From Deroplatys truncata (taxonomy: Eukaryota; Arthropoda; Insecta; Mantodea; Mantidae): a DNA stretch of 64,000 nt. The notes under the pieces are model-generated. The model searched no databases. It saw nothing but the letters and a program-made list of their open reading frames with translations, and had not been told where the DNA came from. The DNA is taken from the NCBI GenBank assembly GCA_030765065.1, contig CM060975.1, forward strand, positions 196,634,507-196,698,506, in the 5' to 3' direction. The translations under genes were made by a program, and so were the position numbers. This document shows, one piece after another, positions 35,805-47,504 of the stretch (the first letter of the stretch is position 1; every line of letters starts with the position of its first letter).

Positions 35805-36396
35805 CGAGATAAACTTTTATTCACATTCGCTGCAATATAAGAAAGATACACTAGGCTAGAGCGATAGTCAGATTTTTACAAAAGTTTATCCCTATGTGAT
35901 GACTTTGAAATTCCGGGCTCTTTGCACGACCATGAGAAGAAACGAAGAGCGACTTTCCACTAGTGAAAGGTATAATTGTTTTGAAATACAAACCAATAAC
36001 AAAGAACATTTCCGAAATTGTTAGCGTTACAAATAATTTTATTTTACACAAAATGTGTGCTTTAACGAAATTTAAATTTTTGTGTAGTGAGATTCCATCT
36101 CTTACGGTTTACTACTTATGCAAAAGTGATTCAGAATGAATAGGATTTCACAGGCCATTCCCTGTGAAAATTCAAGATATTTTCTTGAATGAATTTTCAA
36201 GAAAATTCAGAATAAACGTTTTGTTTATCATAAAAATCTCTTATATATATTGTATTTGAATCAAAATCGTTAGTCATTTTTTATAAAATCGAAAGGAACG
36301 AAACATTTCTCATGTTAGGTGTAGTTTTGAGTGGATTTTCTTGAAAATCTTTTGGCATCATTAGAAGACGCTGTACTTAACCGACCTTTCGTTTTT
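35805..36396 (+). repeat. CA element, truncated, variant left part
   Basis: Plus-strand copy whose left region matches the 24180-24420 copy (GAGCGATAGTCAG, GTGATGACTTTGAAATTCCG). It stops at CCGACCTTTCGTTTTT, just before the (CA)n slot. Confidence 0.7.
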
Positions 36397-37190
36397 ACTT
36401 TCTCTACTACTAGAGAAGGTATTGCATCCACCAAAAATTCGATACTGAGATATCACCAGAAATAATACATGTTTTGAGGCCGCCTGAATCCAAAACCCAA
36501 ATTTTAAAAAAAAAAGATCCGTGTGTGTCTGTGTGTGTGAACAGCATAACTGAAACACGAAACATCGGATAAATATCAAATTGTAATTAGGTTCAGTACC
36601 TTCCAAAAATGCGACACGACGATTTTAAATAAAATTCCCCAAACCAAACTACCCTTTACATCGATCATTTTCAAAATTTTTTATTTTATAAAATGGCTTT
36701 AACAATTTTGATTAAAATACCATATATTAGAGATATTTACATGGCAAATAAAATAATATTTTGAATTTTCTGGGAATAGCCTGTGAAATGCTCTTTATTC
36801 GGAAGGAATTTTGTATCATCTTGTATAAGGCAAACATTAAGCAATGGACGAAAGCGTACTCCACAAAAAATGTAGATCTTTTTTTAAAAAAAACACACAA
36901 TTTATTACATATAGCTTTTTTGTGACATCGGCCATTTTCGAGTTATCCGTTATTAGCGGTTCTATTTGTTCAATACCTGTCATTCTTTTTAAGTCTGATC
37001 GATTTTCAGTTGTTTCTCGCGATTGCATGGAAACAAAATGGAATTTTAAGGCAACGTATATAGCGTCCAGTTCTTAAACATTTGACTACTGTTGTTCTCT
37101 TTATATTCTAACGAAATGTGTAGTGTAGCTATTTTTTCAAAGATTTATCTGGATTAAAATGAAGTGCATAGTAAAATTTCGTAAGAATGT
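36397..37190 (-). repeat. CA element, subfamily B
   Basis: Minus-strand copy that starts directly where the plus-strand copy stops (ACTTTCTCTACTACTAGAGA hairpin). It has a short (GT) slot and the B-type left half. Its 5' end is cut near 37190. Confidence 0.8.
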
Positions 37191-38874
37191 GTGGCCGGGC
37201 GTTGTCACTCATTATTGTTTCACCCTAAACATCACTAATTGGCGATGAAATTTGCTGGCGTAACATTTCTGGCATTAAAAAAAAAGAAAAAAAAAAGAAT
37301 CACTGATCTGATTTCACACACGCAAGGGACATGCGGACCGTTCGATTGTTCTGAACATTTCGAAGCACTCTAACAACAGGAAAACACGCCCAAAGCTGCG
37401 TCTGGCTTCCTAATGAATGGAGGAAGTGATCGCGCATGCCCAAAATCGCGACTGCAGCGCTGCAGCGACAAAATATTTAAACGGTAGTTACTTTAAAAAC
37501 ATGCCTCGTATTTCTACTGTTGTTCTAAGTGTTGTTTACAGTTTGATCTCTTTTCTATTATGCGATCATATACATTAAACATTTTTGGCTTTTGTCTGAC
37601 TCATGCTTGTTGTTTGCGATCTATTCTTTGGTAACCTTCAAATTTTCTAATGATTATAATTTCGGCTGGTTATATTTATTGTATTAACTATTGGTTACAG
37701 TACAAGTTGCAATAATATATTCATGCTGGAACAGGTATTATTCTATATAATTAAATAATGTTTCTCTCCGTGCTTTATTTGCTTACAGTTCTTAATATAG
37801 TGCCATTTATACGCCTAAAAGTTAGATTTTAATCCTGGATCTTCCAGATAAGTTATAATGAGCGCCAAATAATCTAAATGCATCACTTGTTTTATTATTT
37901 AACACTAGTTTAACTCTTGTGTATACACTTAAGCGCTGTACTTCAAAACTTTTGTCAGAAAGATTCATACCTTTACAGTCGGATAATACAAAAGCATAAG
38001 TGTAAAAATGTATCAATCCCTGTTTTTGACAATGTTGCTTATTATTCCTACCTTTGAAATGCAACTTTTGTGCCATGAAAGTAAGAATGTGCTGTAAAGC
38101 GTGGGGGCTAGTTATTTAAGGGAACACACGACTAGGAGTAAGAAGTTGCACTTTCATCACAATCGAGAATCGAACCACACGTTCCGGCTCCTGATTATGA
38201 CTTCTTGCCCCGTCTTTCGTGATAGCTAAAGCAAATGCTCGCTTTTCTTTAAAAACCCTTTGGCAGCATTCACATTTACGTAAGCTTTGGGGTGAAAAAG
38301 TAACTTAAACCACGTCACTGGATTTATTTGGTTAACCTGAAATCAGGAGTATAATTTTTCTAAACACAAAGGCAAATAGGTAATTTGTCCCACGGAAATA
38401 CATCTAATCTCCTATGAAAATATCTTCAAAAATATGTAGCCATGTTGTAAGGCTCGAAACATAAATTGAATAAATAAATGCATACAAAATGGAACTTATT
38501 CTTTTGTCTGCAATAATGGCTACGTGCACACACTACACACATATACAGGTCAACTTTTTCAACTAGACACGGCAGAAACGCAGAGGAGGAGAAGAAAGTC
38601 TAGGGTGGAGGGAGAACAACTGACAATATTCCCCTTACGTGGAACAACATTCACTCGGAACGCATGGTGATGTCACCTTTTCTCACGTTGTATACGCGCC
38701 TGCCGCTCTGTTACTACTGATCCAACACCCCTCCTGGAAGATAAATAGACCTGTTCAGCTACTGCGCATATAGATAAGTGTGTCAGGACGAAAAAGAAAT
38801 CGGTCTGTACGTACTTATTAGCGAGCAAAGCAGAAAGTCTCCGAATTACCATCTATTACCTCTATTTACATAGG
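37191..38874. other. Intergenic DNA, nothing firm
   Basis: The complement of about 37194-37214 reads SDNARPH, a motif of mariner-type transposases, but too short to support a call. A B-box-like GGTTCGATTCTCG on the complement of about 38165-38180 hints at a SINE relic. No gene is supported. Confidence 0.35.
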
Positions 38875-39190
38875 GGGCAGGGGTAGCACAGTGGTTTCGT
38901 TTACGGCTCTCATAGTGAGGGTCCGGGGTTCGATTTCCAACTCTAAGGTGGCAATTATAATATCCACGCCTTCACTTCTGACTTCATAAGAAGTATCCTC
39001 AAGGCCCAACGTGGTGTGGAGTCCACGGTAAAAGCTGTAGGTCCTCTCATTTCGCCGTCATCCTCATCATCACCATCAGAGGCAAGGATTCCACCGGTTG
39101 GGTGCCTCCACCTAAGAAATGGGTCCAGTCATCGCTTGGTGGAATGAAGTATCCCAGAAGGTCATAGGCCATAGTGTTAGAAATGACGAC
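38875..39190 (+). repeat. SINE S3
   Basis: The head reads GGGGTAGCACAGTGGTTTCG with a B-box-like GGTTCGATTTCC near 38927. It is followed by a ~230-bp body with CATCCTCATCATCACCATC and a TGGTGGAATGAAGTATCC block. The minus-strand relative is at 9545-9773. Confidence 0.75.
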
Positions 39191-39480
39191 CTCTAGTTAC
39201 ATTCCCAAATCTCGTCATAGTTCCTTTAAAAAGTTTTCACGGTGCTTCTGTACCATGTAGCTGCTCTACGCATTCAACACTACGTATTAACTATATTAGT
39301 AGTTAAATAGCAGTGGCAGCCAAATGAGTGCTCTGTGACGTCAACGAGCAAGTTTCTTCCTGCTCCCGGCTAATAGTTAGGAACCCAGTGAGAAGTGCGC
39401 ACCGAGTGAGGTATGGAAAAAAGACGAAGTTAATGTTAGCACAGAACTAGCGAAGTAAGGAGAATGCAGCTTATACCTTT

Positions 39481-40830
39481 TACACTTGCTTCCATTTATG
39501 CAGTCCCCACAGCTTTGGTAGGCATTCTACTGGCCTCCACAGGCGAGGATGTATAGCAAGGAGGAGGTGCGCGTATCTGTTTATCTTTTCACGCATGCAT
39601 GGCATCCTGTTTTACGTGCGCAATTCTGGATTATTCACATATGGATGTATAACTTTGAGCAATAGATTTAATCTTCATCACTTATAATAACCATGTTAAA
39701 ATAATATATAACTAAATAAAGCCCTGTTTTGCACAATATCTCCACGAAAAAAATATTTTTGATGGCAACATAATGTACAACTGAAGTACATTATACTTTA
39801 TACTCTCAAAGAGGACACATTTACTAGACATTATTGGAATCATTTGTCCAATCTAAATATACAACTAAATAAAATACTTTTTTTGCAGAATTTCTCCATT
39901 AAAAAGTATTTTAATGACATGCATTATAAAACTGAAGTAAATTACATTTTTTACTCTTAAAGAGGACACATTTGGTAGACATTATTTTAATAATCTGTCC
40001 TATTTCCATTCTTGTCCAACACTTCATTTAGCCGTCTAGGCATCTAATCGCTTAACTGATGGAACAACTCTTGCTCTAAACGCATATGTCCCCACACTTC
40101 ATGACAGTGTTCCCAGAGGGCGACGAGTGATTCAGTGCTCAGGCGTCTAAATCAGGTATTGGGCAAGGATGGAGATTGAACGGTTATTAAAATAAAGATT
40201 AGTAAATGTGTTCTATCTGAGAGTAAAGAATATAATGTATTTCAGTTTTGCATTATGTTGCATTAAAATACTTTTTCATGGAGAAATTGTGCAAAGCAGG
40301 GTTTTGTTTAGTTATATATTTAAACATGATTATTACATGTCGTCTTCCGTGGTGTGGTGGTTACCATGCTAACCTCTAGTTCCCGAGGTCGTGGGTTCAA
40401 TCCCGATGGCGTAATCCCGGCGTAAAAATCATTACTTTGGAAGGGAAGTAAAGCCGGTGGTCCCGTGTCGTAGATTTACGGGACGTAAAAGAACCTCAAG
40501 CCTGATAAAGAGGCCTCTAAGCAAAATTTCCGTCTTTCACGCCCAATATAGAATGGGACGCTAAGAACCAAAGTAGTTAAAGAGCGTCCACAAATAAAAC
40601 TCAGTTTCAGTGGCTATTATATGTGAAAGATGATGAGTAAAGCCATTGCTGAAAGTTATATATTCATATGAGAATATTCTAGAATTGTGCACGTAAAAAC
40701 GTAAAACAGGATGCCACTGTATGTGCGAAAATGTAAACACACCTCCTCCTTGCTATACATATACATACCTGTGAAGGCCAGTAGAATGCCTCCCAAAGCT
40801 GCGGTGACGGCATAAATGGAAGCGAGTGTA
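39481..40830. mobile_element. Foldback element with long inverted arms
   Basis: The left arm (from TACACTTGCTTCCATTTATG at 39481 to about 39990) is the inverted counterpart of the right arm (about 40190 to 40830, ending CATAAATGGAAGCGAGTGTA). Within the arms the CTACTGGCCT, CTCCTCCTTGCTATAC and AGAGGACACATTT blocks pair. The left arm also contains an internal near-duplication (39690-39850 and 39860-39990). The spacer is about 200 bp. The right arm is interrupted by an S2 SINE. No transposase is recognised. A second, more decayed copy is at 62855-63515. Confidence 0.7.
40340..40614 (+). repeat. SINE S2 inside a foldback arm
   Basis: Full-length S2 with head GGTGTGGTGGTTACCATGCT, B-box-like GGTTCAATCCC and the conserved 3' blocks. 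It is flanked by TATTACATG (40331-40339) and TATTATATG (40615-40623), a probable target duplication with one mismatch. The left arm has the site once. Confidence 0.8.
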
Positions 40831-41249
40831 CATAAAACAGAAAGCTTGACCTTTCCTTCCTCCAGATCCCTTGACGTGCATCCCCGATACGGAATTACGT
40901 CACGCGATTAGATTATGTCATCTAATTGAGTTCGCTAACTCGTGTTCCGGAGGGCGTGAGTTCAAAGCTCGGTGGAGTAAGGTGCTTATATAAGGTGGTT
41001 TTCCATGTGGCACTCTTTGGCTTAGGAAACGCTTGAGCGCTCAACAATTTTGTACACCATGGTACCTACTGCTAGCTTTTAATCAATATATTTTTTGCTG
41101 TTTGAAATTGTTTTGCTTTGTTGATTCTTATTATTTCTTCTTTTTCACTCTATAGGTGCTGTGACTTCATAAATTGTTGCGGCTATCTCTGTGGCTCTGC
41201 CTATGTGTATTCTTCCACTTTATTTAAGTCTCATAATTTGTTTTGGAAA

Positions 41250-41640
41250 TCTTTAATCGTACATTTTTGGTACGTGGTCTCGCCTTGATTCCAATATTCT
41301 ATGATTTTGTCTTTCTAATTCCAGAAGCGAGTATTCAATTGGTGTCTTATATTTGCAATCCTTATTCGGTCTCCTCCAGTGACTTATGGGATTATCTTAG
41401 AAAATATATTTCTAACGTTTTTATTCTACTCCCATAACCTTTTAGTTCATTTCCGTAATTACTCTGTTAATGCAATGTTTTTGTAAAATATTTATCTTGT
41501 TTTACTTTCCTTCTTAGAGTACTATTGATTGCATCTAATATGTTATTAAATTTTTACAGTTTATAATTTATATCAATTTCTTCCAGGAATGTATTGCCAG
41601 TCCAGAAAATTTAACTATTCACTATTTCAACATTTTCATA
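41250..41640 (-). pseudogene. Possible RT-derived relic
   Basis: The complement contains INSTLRRKVKQD and, after stops, pieces that could correspond to the segment after the RT palm of a non-LTR element. The match is weak and heavily interrupted. Confidence 0.3.
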
Positions 41641-41719
41641 GTGTAGTGTTAGTTTACATGTAATCGGCGACTTTCCTAAAAGTGTCATTAACTTAATTAT
41701 TGATAGTTAATTTAGTAAT

Positions 41720-43110
41720 TGAAAGGTATGTTCATAATCTGCATTAGAAGGTTTATTAGCAGCTCCAAGGCACTGCAGTCCAATCTTTGTATCATCTACT
41801 TCAGTCAAAAGAGCAGTATTGTTAGATGGATGATAATGATGAATGAGCGGCCTCTGAAAGAAGCCATGCACTCAGGCTTAAGACCCATTGTGCCTCATAT
41901 TCTGGAATTATAGTACAATGGTCCGTATAAACAGGACCACAGCAAAACCTTCGATACGCATAGTATATGCTGTGAGGTCCCTCGCACATTTCCTCCATAA
42001 AGGATTCTATACAAGATCCATTATGCATAAATGTCTACGCAGAGTTTAGTGGGTTGTAAGATAGCCACAACCCCTCTGAGGTTTGCTCTAGATAAATTCA
42101 GGAGGAACTCACTCTCCGGTCAGGCCCGGATATAAAATCGTGGACCTGCCTGGCAGTTGTTTGCTTACTCCAGATCTCAAGTCAGTTGGGTTATCTCATT
42201 CTTGAGGTTTCTATCAGACACTCCAAAAAAGGTTTCGGAGCCAATAAAATCGAACCCCGATGCCTTCCTCGCTAGAGCGTCTGCCACCTCATTACCTCTA
42301 ATACCAGGTATGCACCAGTACCCAAAGAAGTGTAACCGGGCAGTTGGTATGTAGTCTATCCAACATCCTCTGGCATTGCCACACCAGTCTGGATGACCTA
42401 AGGGCTTTCAAGGCTGCCATACTATCCGAGCAGATGTACACATCACCCAAGGGAAATGACAAGCCTGGTTCTAGGGCCATAGGCAGCAGACCCTCCTGAA
42501 CGGGAACCGTCCGTGAACCACGTCCTTTCCCCTGCCTTCGGGAGAGACCAGGTTTCTGGGTCCCATTCCTCCCTGGGAGGTATTACTACAGAGTAGAGAC
42601 TTAGATTTCAAGCCCCCGACCATCTGGGTTATAGAACATTTGTCTAATCCAGAAAAGATCAGTGAGTGACATTTGTGGGGTAGTTTAAAATACCATCACC
42701 CTACAGTCCAGAGGCGTTTTCATCCTGGCTACCTTCTCCACAAACAAGCACAGAGGAGGAAGCTTCACCAGAATCTCTAAGGCAGACTGAGGAGTCGAGC
42801 GTGCCTCCCTTGTTACGAGTATCATCATACATACCAATCTTTGCAGCGAATCCAGCCCAGCAGCCACTACCTTCATTTGAGAGGCAGGCCACCAAACCAG
42901 CGCCGCATAAGTTATTGACGGTCTAATAACCGAAGTGTATAGCTATTTGACACCTTGGGTCGCAGCCACCACCTCAGTCCTACTGAACTTCGACAGACCC
43001 GCAAGGCATTGGCCTTAATTGTAGAGGCAACAAGGTAACGACTTTCTAAACCAGAAGCTGAGGCTTTACCATTTAGCTGCTCCTTAATTTTTCACCAAAC
43101 ACCTCACGAG
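41720..43110 (-). pseudogene. 5'-truncated non-LTR retrotransposon (RT end and RNase H)
   Basis: Read on the minus strand. The end of the RT is seen as VIRPSITYAALVWWPAS, then QSALEILVKLPPLCLFVE (42880-42700). The RNase H part follows: VYICSDSMAALKAL and WQCQRMLDRLHTNCPVTLLW (about 42450-42330). A decayed C-terminal region with SQHILCVSK is near 41960, matching SQHILCKCE in the 19.3 kb copy. Multiple stops and frameshifts show it is dead. The arrangement RT, connection, RNase H places it in the I/R1-like group. Confidence 0.75.
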
Positions 43111-43195
43111 GCTGAGTGCACTCCGAGCCGGATCGCTTATAATTAGAAAAATTCGTATAGTAATCAGGCCAGCATTTCTAAAGACATTTCAGTAT

Positions 43196-44885
43196 TCGCG
43201 ATAAGGATGTGTATAGAGGATCAAATAAATAAAGCATATACTTTGGAACTAATACGGCAATAACAATAACTCAATAAATATAATTCAAGGAATAAAACAG
43301 GGCTGTCAAGCGTCTCCTGCATTGTTTAATGTATACATCGACGAGATTATCAAGCAATGTCAAAAAACATAAATGAGTAATTTTTAAAATAAATGACACG
43401 ATCCTGAGCATAGTTTCGCTCGCAGATGATAGGTCTAGTCTTGTAATATGGCCACCAAAATTTATTTTTGTAATTTACTTGAAACCCAATAGAAGGAAAA
43501 TGAAGTTTTCATGCGGAACTTATACCTACATGATTGTAAAATAAGCATTATGTAGAATTGTAATTCAAATATGGTATTATTTTATTATGTTTAACTTTGT
43601 TTATAACAAGGTTGAATTGGCCATTTTAAAGGACAGTCTTGTATTATGGCCAACCACAAAAAGTCTATTTAAGAGCACGTTTCACATATACAAACCTTAG
43701 CACTTCTTTCACTGCACATTCTTCATGAAATCAGACGCATATCCTGCACAGACACCCACACTTCTCTTCGCTGAAGAGCCCATCAGAATATCCACACTTA
43801 GAATCGCCTGCGCTGCATGCAGATTCTTGTTCCTGTTTTCTGTTTTTGTTTTTTTATACTTTTATTGCTCTTCTTTCATTAATATGTACCGGTAAAGTCA
43901 GAATGGTGGCTTTCTGACTTCTCTCTATCTTTGTCTTCCTTGGTACAGAAGGCAGAGGGCACAGTCGCTCCAGAAGAGGAGCGTATCTTCGCTGCTGCTA
44001 GAACCTCCAACATATTCATAATTGATGAATCTGTTGATGGTGTTTGAAGTCGCTCACTTTCGCCACTTCTAGGTTGCCTGCCTATTTGATCCTAAGTTCC
44101 TGGAGTAGAATCTCTTTCAACTGATCTGCTTGCTTGACCAGACGGGCCTGGGACAGGGTCTTGAGAATTCAGCTTCTCATTTTCTTGACTATGGTCTGGT
44201 TCTTGATAAACCTAAGCATAAATAAATAAATTAAAAAAAAAAGAAAATAAAGGAAAAGAAGAAATAAAATCAAATAAATCCTCCAATCACTCTAGGCATC
44301 GTTAATACATCCAGTATTACGCTACAGAAATGTCACTCCCTGTAAAAACAAAAAACTAATAAAGTTAAACGAGTCTTGTAAAACGGCCAAACAGCTGACC
44401 ATATTACAAGAAAACGCATGTTCATACACTTCAAGACCTAGCTAATAGGTAGCAGCACCAATCATAATTGCCGCAACACGCTTATAGTCCTCGAAGGTTA
44501 CACTTTTACTAACGCTATCCATATTTTGTCATTTAAAACTCGTATTGCTATAATAAATTATGGCTCACAGACACGGGAAAACAAAATGGCTTACCTTCTA
44601 ATACTCTATGTGATATATTTCCTTATAGCATAAACAAAACTGCCAGATGTTTCTCACAACAAAGCGCAGCACACACAGCTAATATGGCGTTGCTTCTGCA
44701 GCACTCTATCGTTTCTATCAGCAACTAGGAGGGCGGCAGAATTTAAATAATTATTTCTGGCCGTTTTACAGGTGCGGCGTATTACAGGACTTGACCCTAA
44801 AGTAATTTTAATGCATCAGAGGACGACATACAAACAGCGTATAAACTGAATGAAGTTGCTCATACAACATGAATATTTAGAGGAA
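43196..44885 (+). pseudogene. RT fragment split at its catalytic motif by a DNA transposon
   Basis: The first part (43290-43431) reads GIKQGCQASPALFNVYIDEI and, after a stop, SLADD: the RT motif before the catalytic site and the site itself. The second part (44800-44880) continues in homologous order as SEDDIQTAYKLNEVAHT. The 1366 bp between them are a TA-inserting element at 43432-44797. Compare the same region at 2064-2200, where the two parts are contiguous (FAD, KVFLAESEDHLQ). Further stops show decay apart from the insertion. Confidence 0.75.
43432..44797. mobile_element. TA-inserting DNA transposon, non-autonomous
   Basis: The left end is GGTCTAGTCTTGTAATATGG and the complement of the right end is GGGTCAAGTCCTGTAATACG, with TA on both sides (43430-43431, 44798-44799). 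Motifs like CTTGTAATATGGCC recur inside on both strands near the ends (43658, 44371, 44395), as subterminal transposase-binding repeats often do. I see no transposase. TA duplication points to the Tc1/mariner-type superfamilies. Confidence 0.75.
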
Positions 44886-44902
44886 CAAACCATAGACGTA
44901 CC

Positions 44903-45150
44903 GAGCGAATTGGCTCCGCGGTATCTGTGAGGCTCGCATTCGGGAGATTCCGGATTGGATTCCCGGTGACCGCCCAGTATGACCATGAGGTTTTTCGTAG
45001 TTTTCCCCTGGTCGCCAAGGCGAATGCCAGAATGGTGTATTCTATCACCATTTCTCGTTTTTCCCATTTCCTCCCCTCTCCTCTCCATTTCACGTTTCAG
45101 GTGTACTTTCAGGCCCTGCGGTACTAATGCTGCTGGGCAGATAGCGTAGA
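44903..45150 (+). repeat. SINE S4, 5' half
   Basis: The plus-strand head CCGAGCGAATTGGCTCCGCG has a B-box-like GGATTGGATTCCCGG (about 44951) and is followed by the TTTTTCGTAGTTTTCCCC and CTCCATTTCACGTTTCAGG body. The 3' part is lacking. It is the only substantial plus-strand S4 in the window. Confidence 0.7.
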
Positions 45151-46051
45151 TGTATGCGCATTAAAAAGATTTCTCCCCGTGAACGCTAGAGGGAGCTGCT
45201 CTCCTGCCTGTTAGAGTTGCTGTGTCGCCCTATTGGCATTCCTCACTACTGTGCGCGGATGTTCAAACTGGAAATGTTTGGGACCTCCTATGGCTCCTTC
45301 TCTTCATCCCTTCCTCTTGGGGTGTAGCCACAATGGATCACAATGGCCGCAGTGCGCGATGTGTCTCCCTCCGATAAATGTTTACATTCTATGGTGTATA
45401 CGTATTTTAATTAAGTAAACAATTTCGATTATTTAGGTTTTAATTTTTTCTATTGCCAGAAGAAAGAAATAAAAAATAAACTTCACAAATTTTATAGAAT
45501 ATGTGTAACAATAAAAAGCAAGGGATAAAACTTTAAAAAGCACATAAAAGTAATAGCGGTTCCTCACACCGATGCACGAAAGCGAAAACCGATCAGTAAA
45601 TAGATAGCATAAACGTAAGATAGAAACAAATCTACTCCAGCAGTAAATTATACTCTAAAATGGACAACAAATTACTCCATAAACTCCATAAAAAGGAAAT
45701 TCATTTAAAAATATACAAAATTCACGGGCATACTGGTAGGAACATTTTGGAAGTGATCCCTGACAAAACATCTCGTCTACTTTTAAGCTATAAGCTCAGA
45801 AGCAAAACAAACGTTGGCACCTAATGGACAAACGGAAGGATTCAGTATGTAAGTAATCGATGCGGAAACAGATCTCAGGTTTAATTTCATGAAGTGCAAG
45901 AAGAATAAGAACCGAATAAAACACCTCATCTTGAAAGGTACGATCAATCTTTCAAAATATAAAAACAATTAGTAATGTTTCAAGAACAGCTAATATACTA
46001 AAAAGCTTCGTCGCCTGTTTTTTTAAGGAATCTACTTATAATGGGGAAAAC
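45151..46051. other. Intergenic DNA, nothing recognised
   Basis: No supported gene or repeat. Confidence 0.4.
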
Positions 46052-46214
46052 AGAAGGTACCTCTGTGGGAGTGTTACCCAAAGGTCTCGGATTCGATTCC
46101 AGGCTGCGGCGAGAAATTGTTCTTTATACACAATCATTCCTTATTCTCCATAGTGTCTGGCAGTATGAATGCGATAGCAAATGCGTGTTTAATTCAAAAG
46201 TTAATGAAAAAAAA
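46052..46214 (+). repeat. SINE S1
   Basis: A head-like region with a B box (GATTCGATTCC near 46089) is followed by CAATCATTCCTTATTCTCCA and a TGGCAGTATGAATGCGATAG block, then an A-run. It is the same family as 50257-50406. Confidence 0.65.
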
Positions 46215-46327
46215 AGTTAAAACTCCCTTGAGTTAAGAGAGTAAAAACTCCACCAGTAAAGTTGTTTCCCAAATCAAAGCGATCATATGAACATAGCAGT
46301 TAAAGGGAGCAATACAACCTGAAAAAA

Positions 46328-47193
46328 TCTGATGTGCTACACTCACATGACTTTCTTTACTCATGTACAAACTATTCTTACAAACGCTTATTCTCCATAT
46401 GCTTCGTGTTAATCGAGATATCGAGATGTCAATCTTATTGCTAATTTTCTTGTAGATGCAAGGGGAATATGGTAGGTTATAAGCGATAGTCAAGTCTTTT
46501 AAGCGCTGGTTGCTATGTGGCGCATTCCAATCTGTTTGCATGTCCAGGACATAAAAAAAAATGAATAACGAATTTGAGAAAAAGTATAAGTATTGGAAAA
46601 TTTAAGGGAATAACAAGCAATATCTCGAAAATGGTTCACCCTAGAAAAAATGTATACTACATAAATTGTGTATTTTAACGCGATCTGCATTTTTGTGCAG
46701 TAAAATTTTGCCTATCTCTTATGGTTTACCAGTTATGCAAAAGTCGTTCACAATGAAGAATACTTTTGGAGACATTCCCAGAAAATTCGAGATATACATT
46801 TCATTTATCATGAAAATATTTTAAACATATGATATTTTAATCAAAATCGTTAGAGCCATTTTTGAGAAAATTAAAATTTTCGAAAAATGTTCCATGTAAA
46901 GGGTAGTCTGGGGTGGGGGATTTTCTTGAAAACCTTTGTGTCGCATCTCTGGAAGATACTGAACCTAAATACCAAGTTTGGTGTTTATCCGACTGTTCGT
47001 TTCTTAGTTATGCTGTTCACAGACAGACACACAGACACACAGACACACACGCAGACACACACACGGACATGTTTCCCAAAATGTTTTTTTTATTCAGGGG
47101 GTCTCAAAACATGTATTTCCGGTGAAATCTCGGTGTGGATTTTTTGGGTGGAATACAATACTTCCCCTACTTACTATACGTAGTAGAGAAAGT
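46328..47193 (+). repeat. CA element, subfamily A, near full length
   Basis: One of the best-preserved copies: TCTGATGTGCTACACTCACA start, motif ACTTTCTTTACT, interrupted (CA)n at about 47025-47062, 3' hairpin and AGTAGAGAAAGT end. It is useful as the reference for subfamily A. Confidence 0.9.
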
Positions 47194-47457
47194 AACAATC
47201 AAAAAGTATAAAAAAACTGTGGGTTATTTATTACCGAAATAAATAAAACAGTTAAGAACAAAAACAGAATATTCAGGTTTTAAATTAAGAACCACTAATC
47301 TCGTTAAACAGTTGCTCAATACGATCAACCAAAACCATGTTTACTATGCGAATTACTGTGGAAATAAAATATAAACCGTATTTCTTTTGTTTAAGCATAA
47401 AAGTACTCTAAAACAAAAACAAAAATTGAGCTAAAATTAAAACGTATGCTGATGTTG

Positions 47458-47503
47458 AAGGTAAAGGTAGGTACATATCACAGGCCCCCCCACCGAAACC
47501 GGG
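47458..47503 (-). repeat. S4-like tail fragment
   Basis: GGTAAAGGTAGGTACATATC and the following C-rich stretch resemble the 3' tail of S4 copies near 7923 and 21918. It immediately precedes a truncated CA element. Confidence 0.4.
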
Positions 47504-47504
47504 A

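Noticed and set aside
37194-37214. SDNARPH motif on the minus strand as evidence of a mariner transposase
   Set aside because: Only seven residues match and the flanks give no further transposase sequence.
41243-41437. 64-residue plus-strand open frame
   Set aside because: It overlaps a possible minus-strand RT relic and has no coding context.
46887-47183. Recurrent small open frames across CA elements (similar 60-100 residue products at 1519, 46887, 49077, 51208 and elsewhere)
   Set aside because: They lie in the same place of a repeat, run through the (CA)n tract, change frame between copies and start at different codons. The likeness reflects repeat identity, not selection on a protein.
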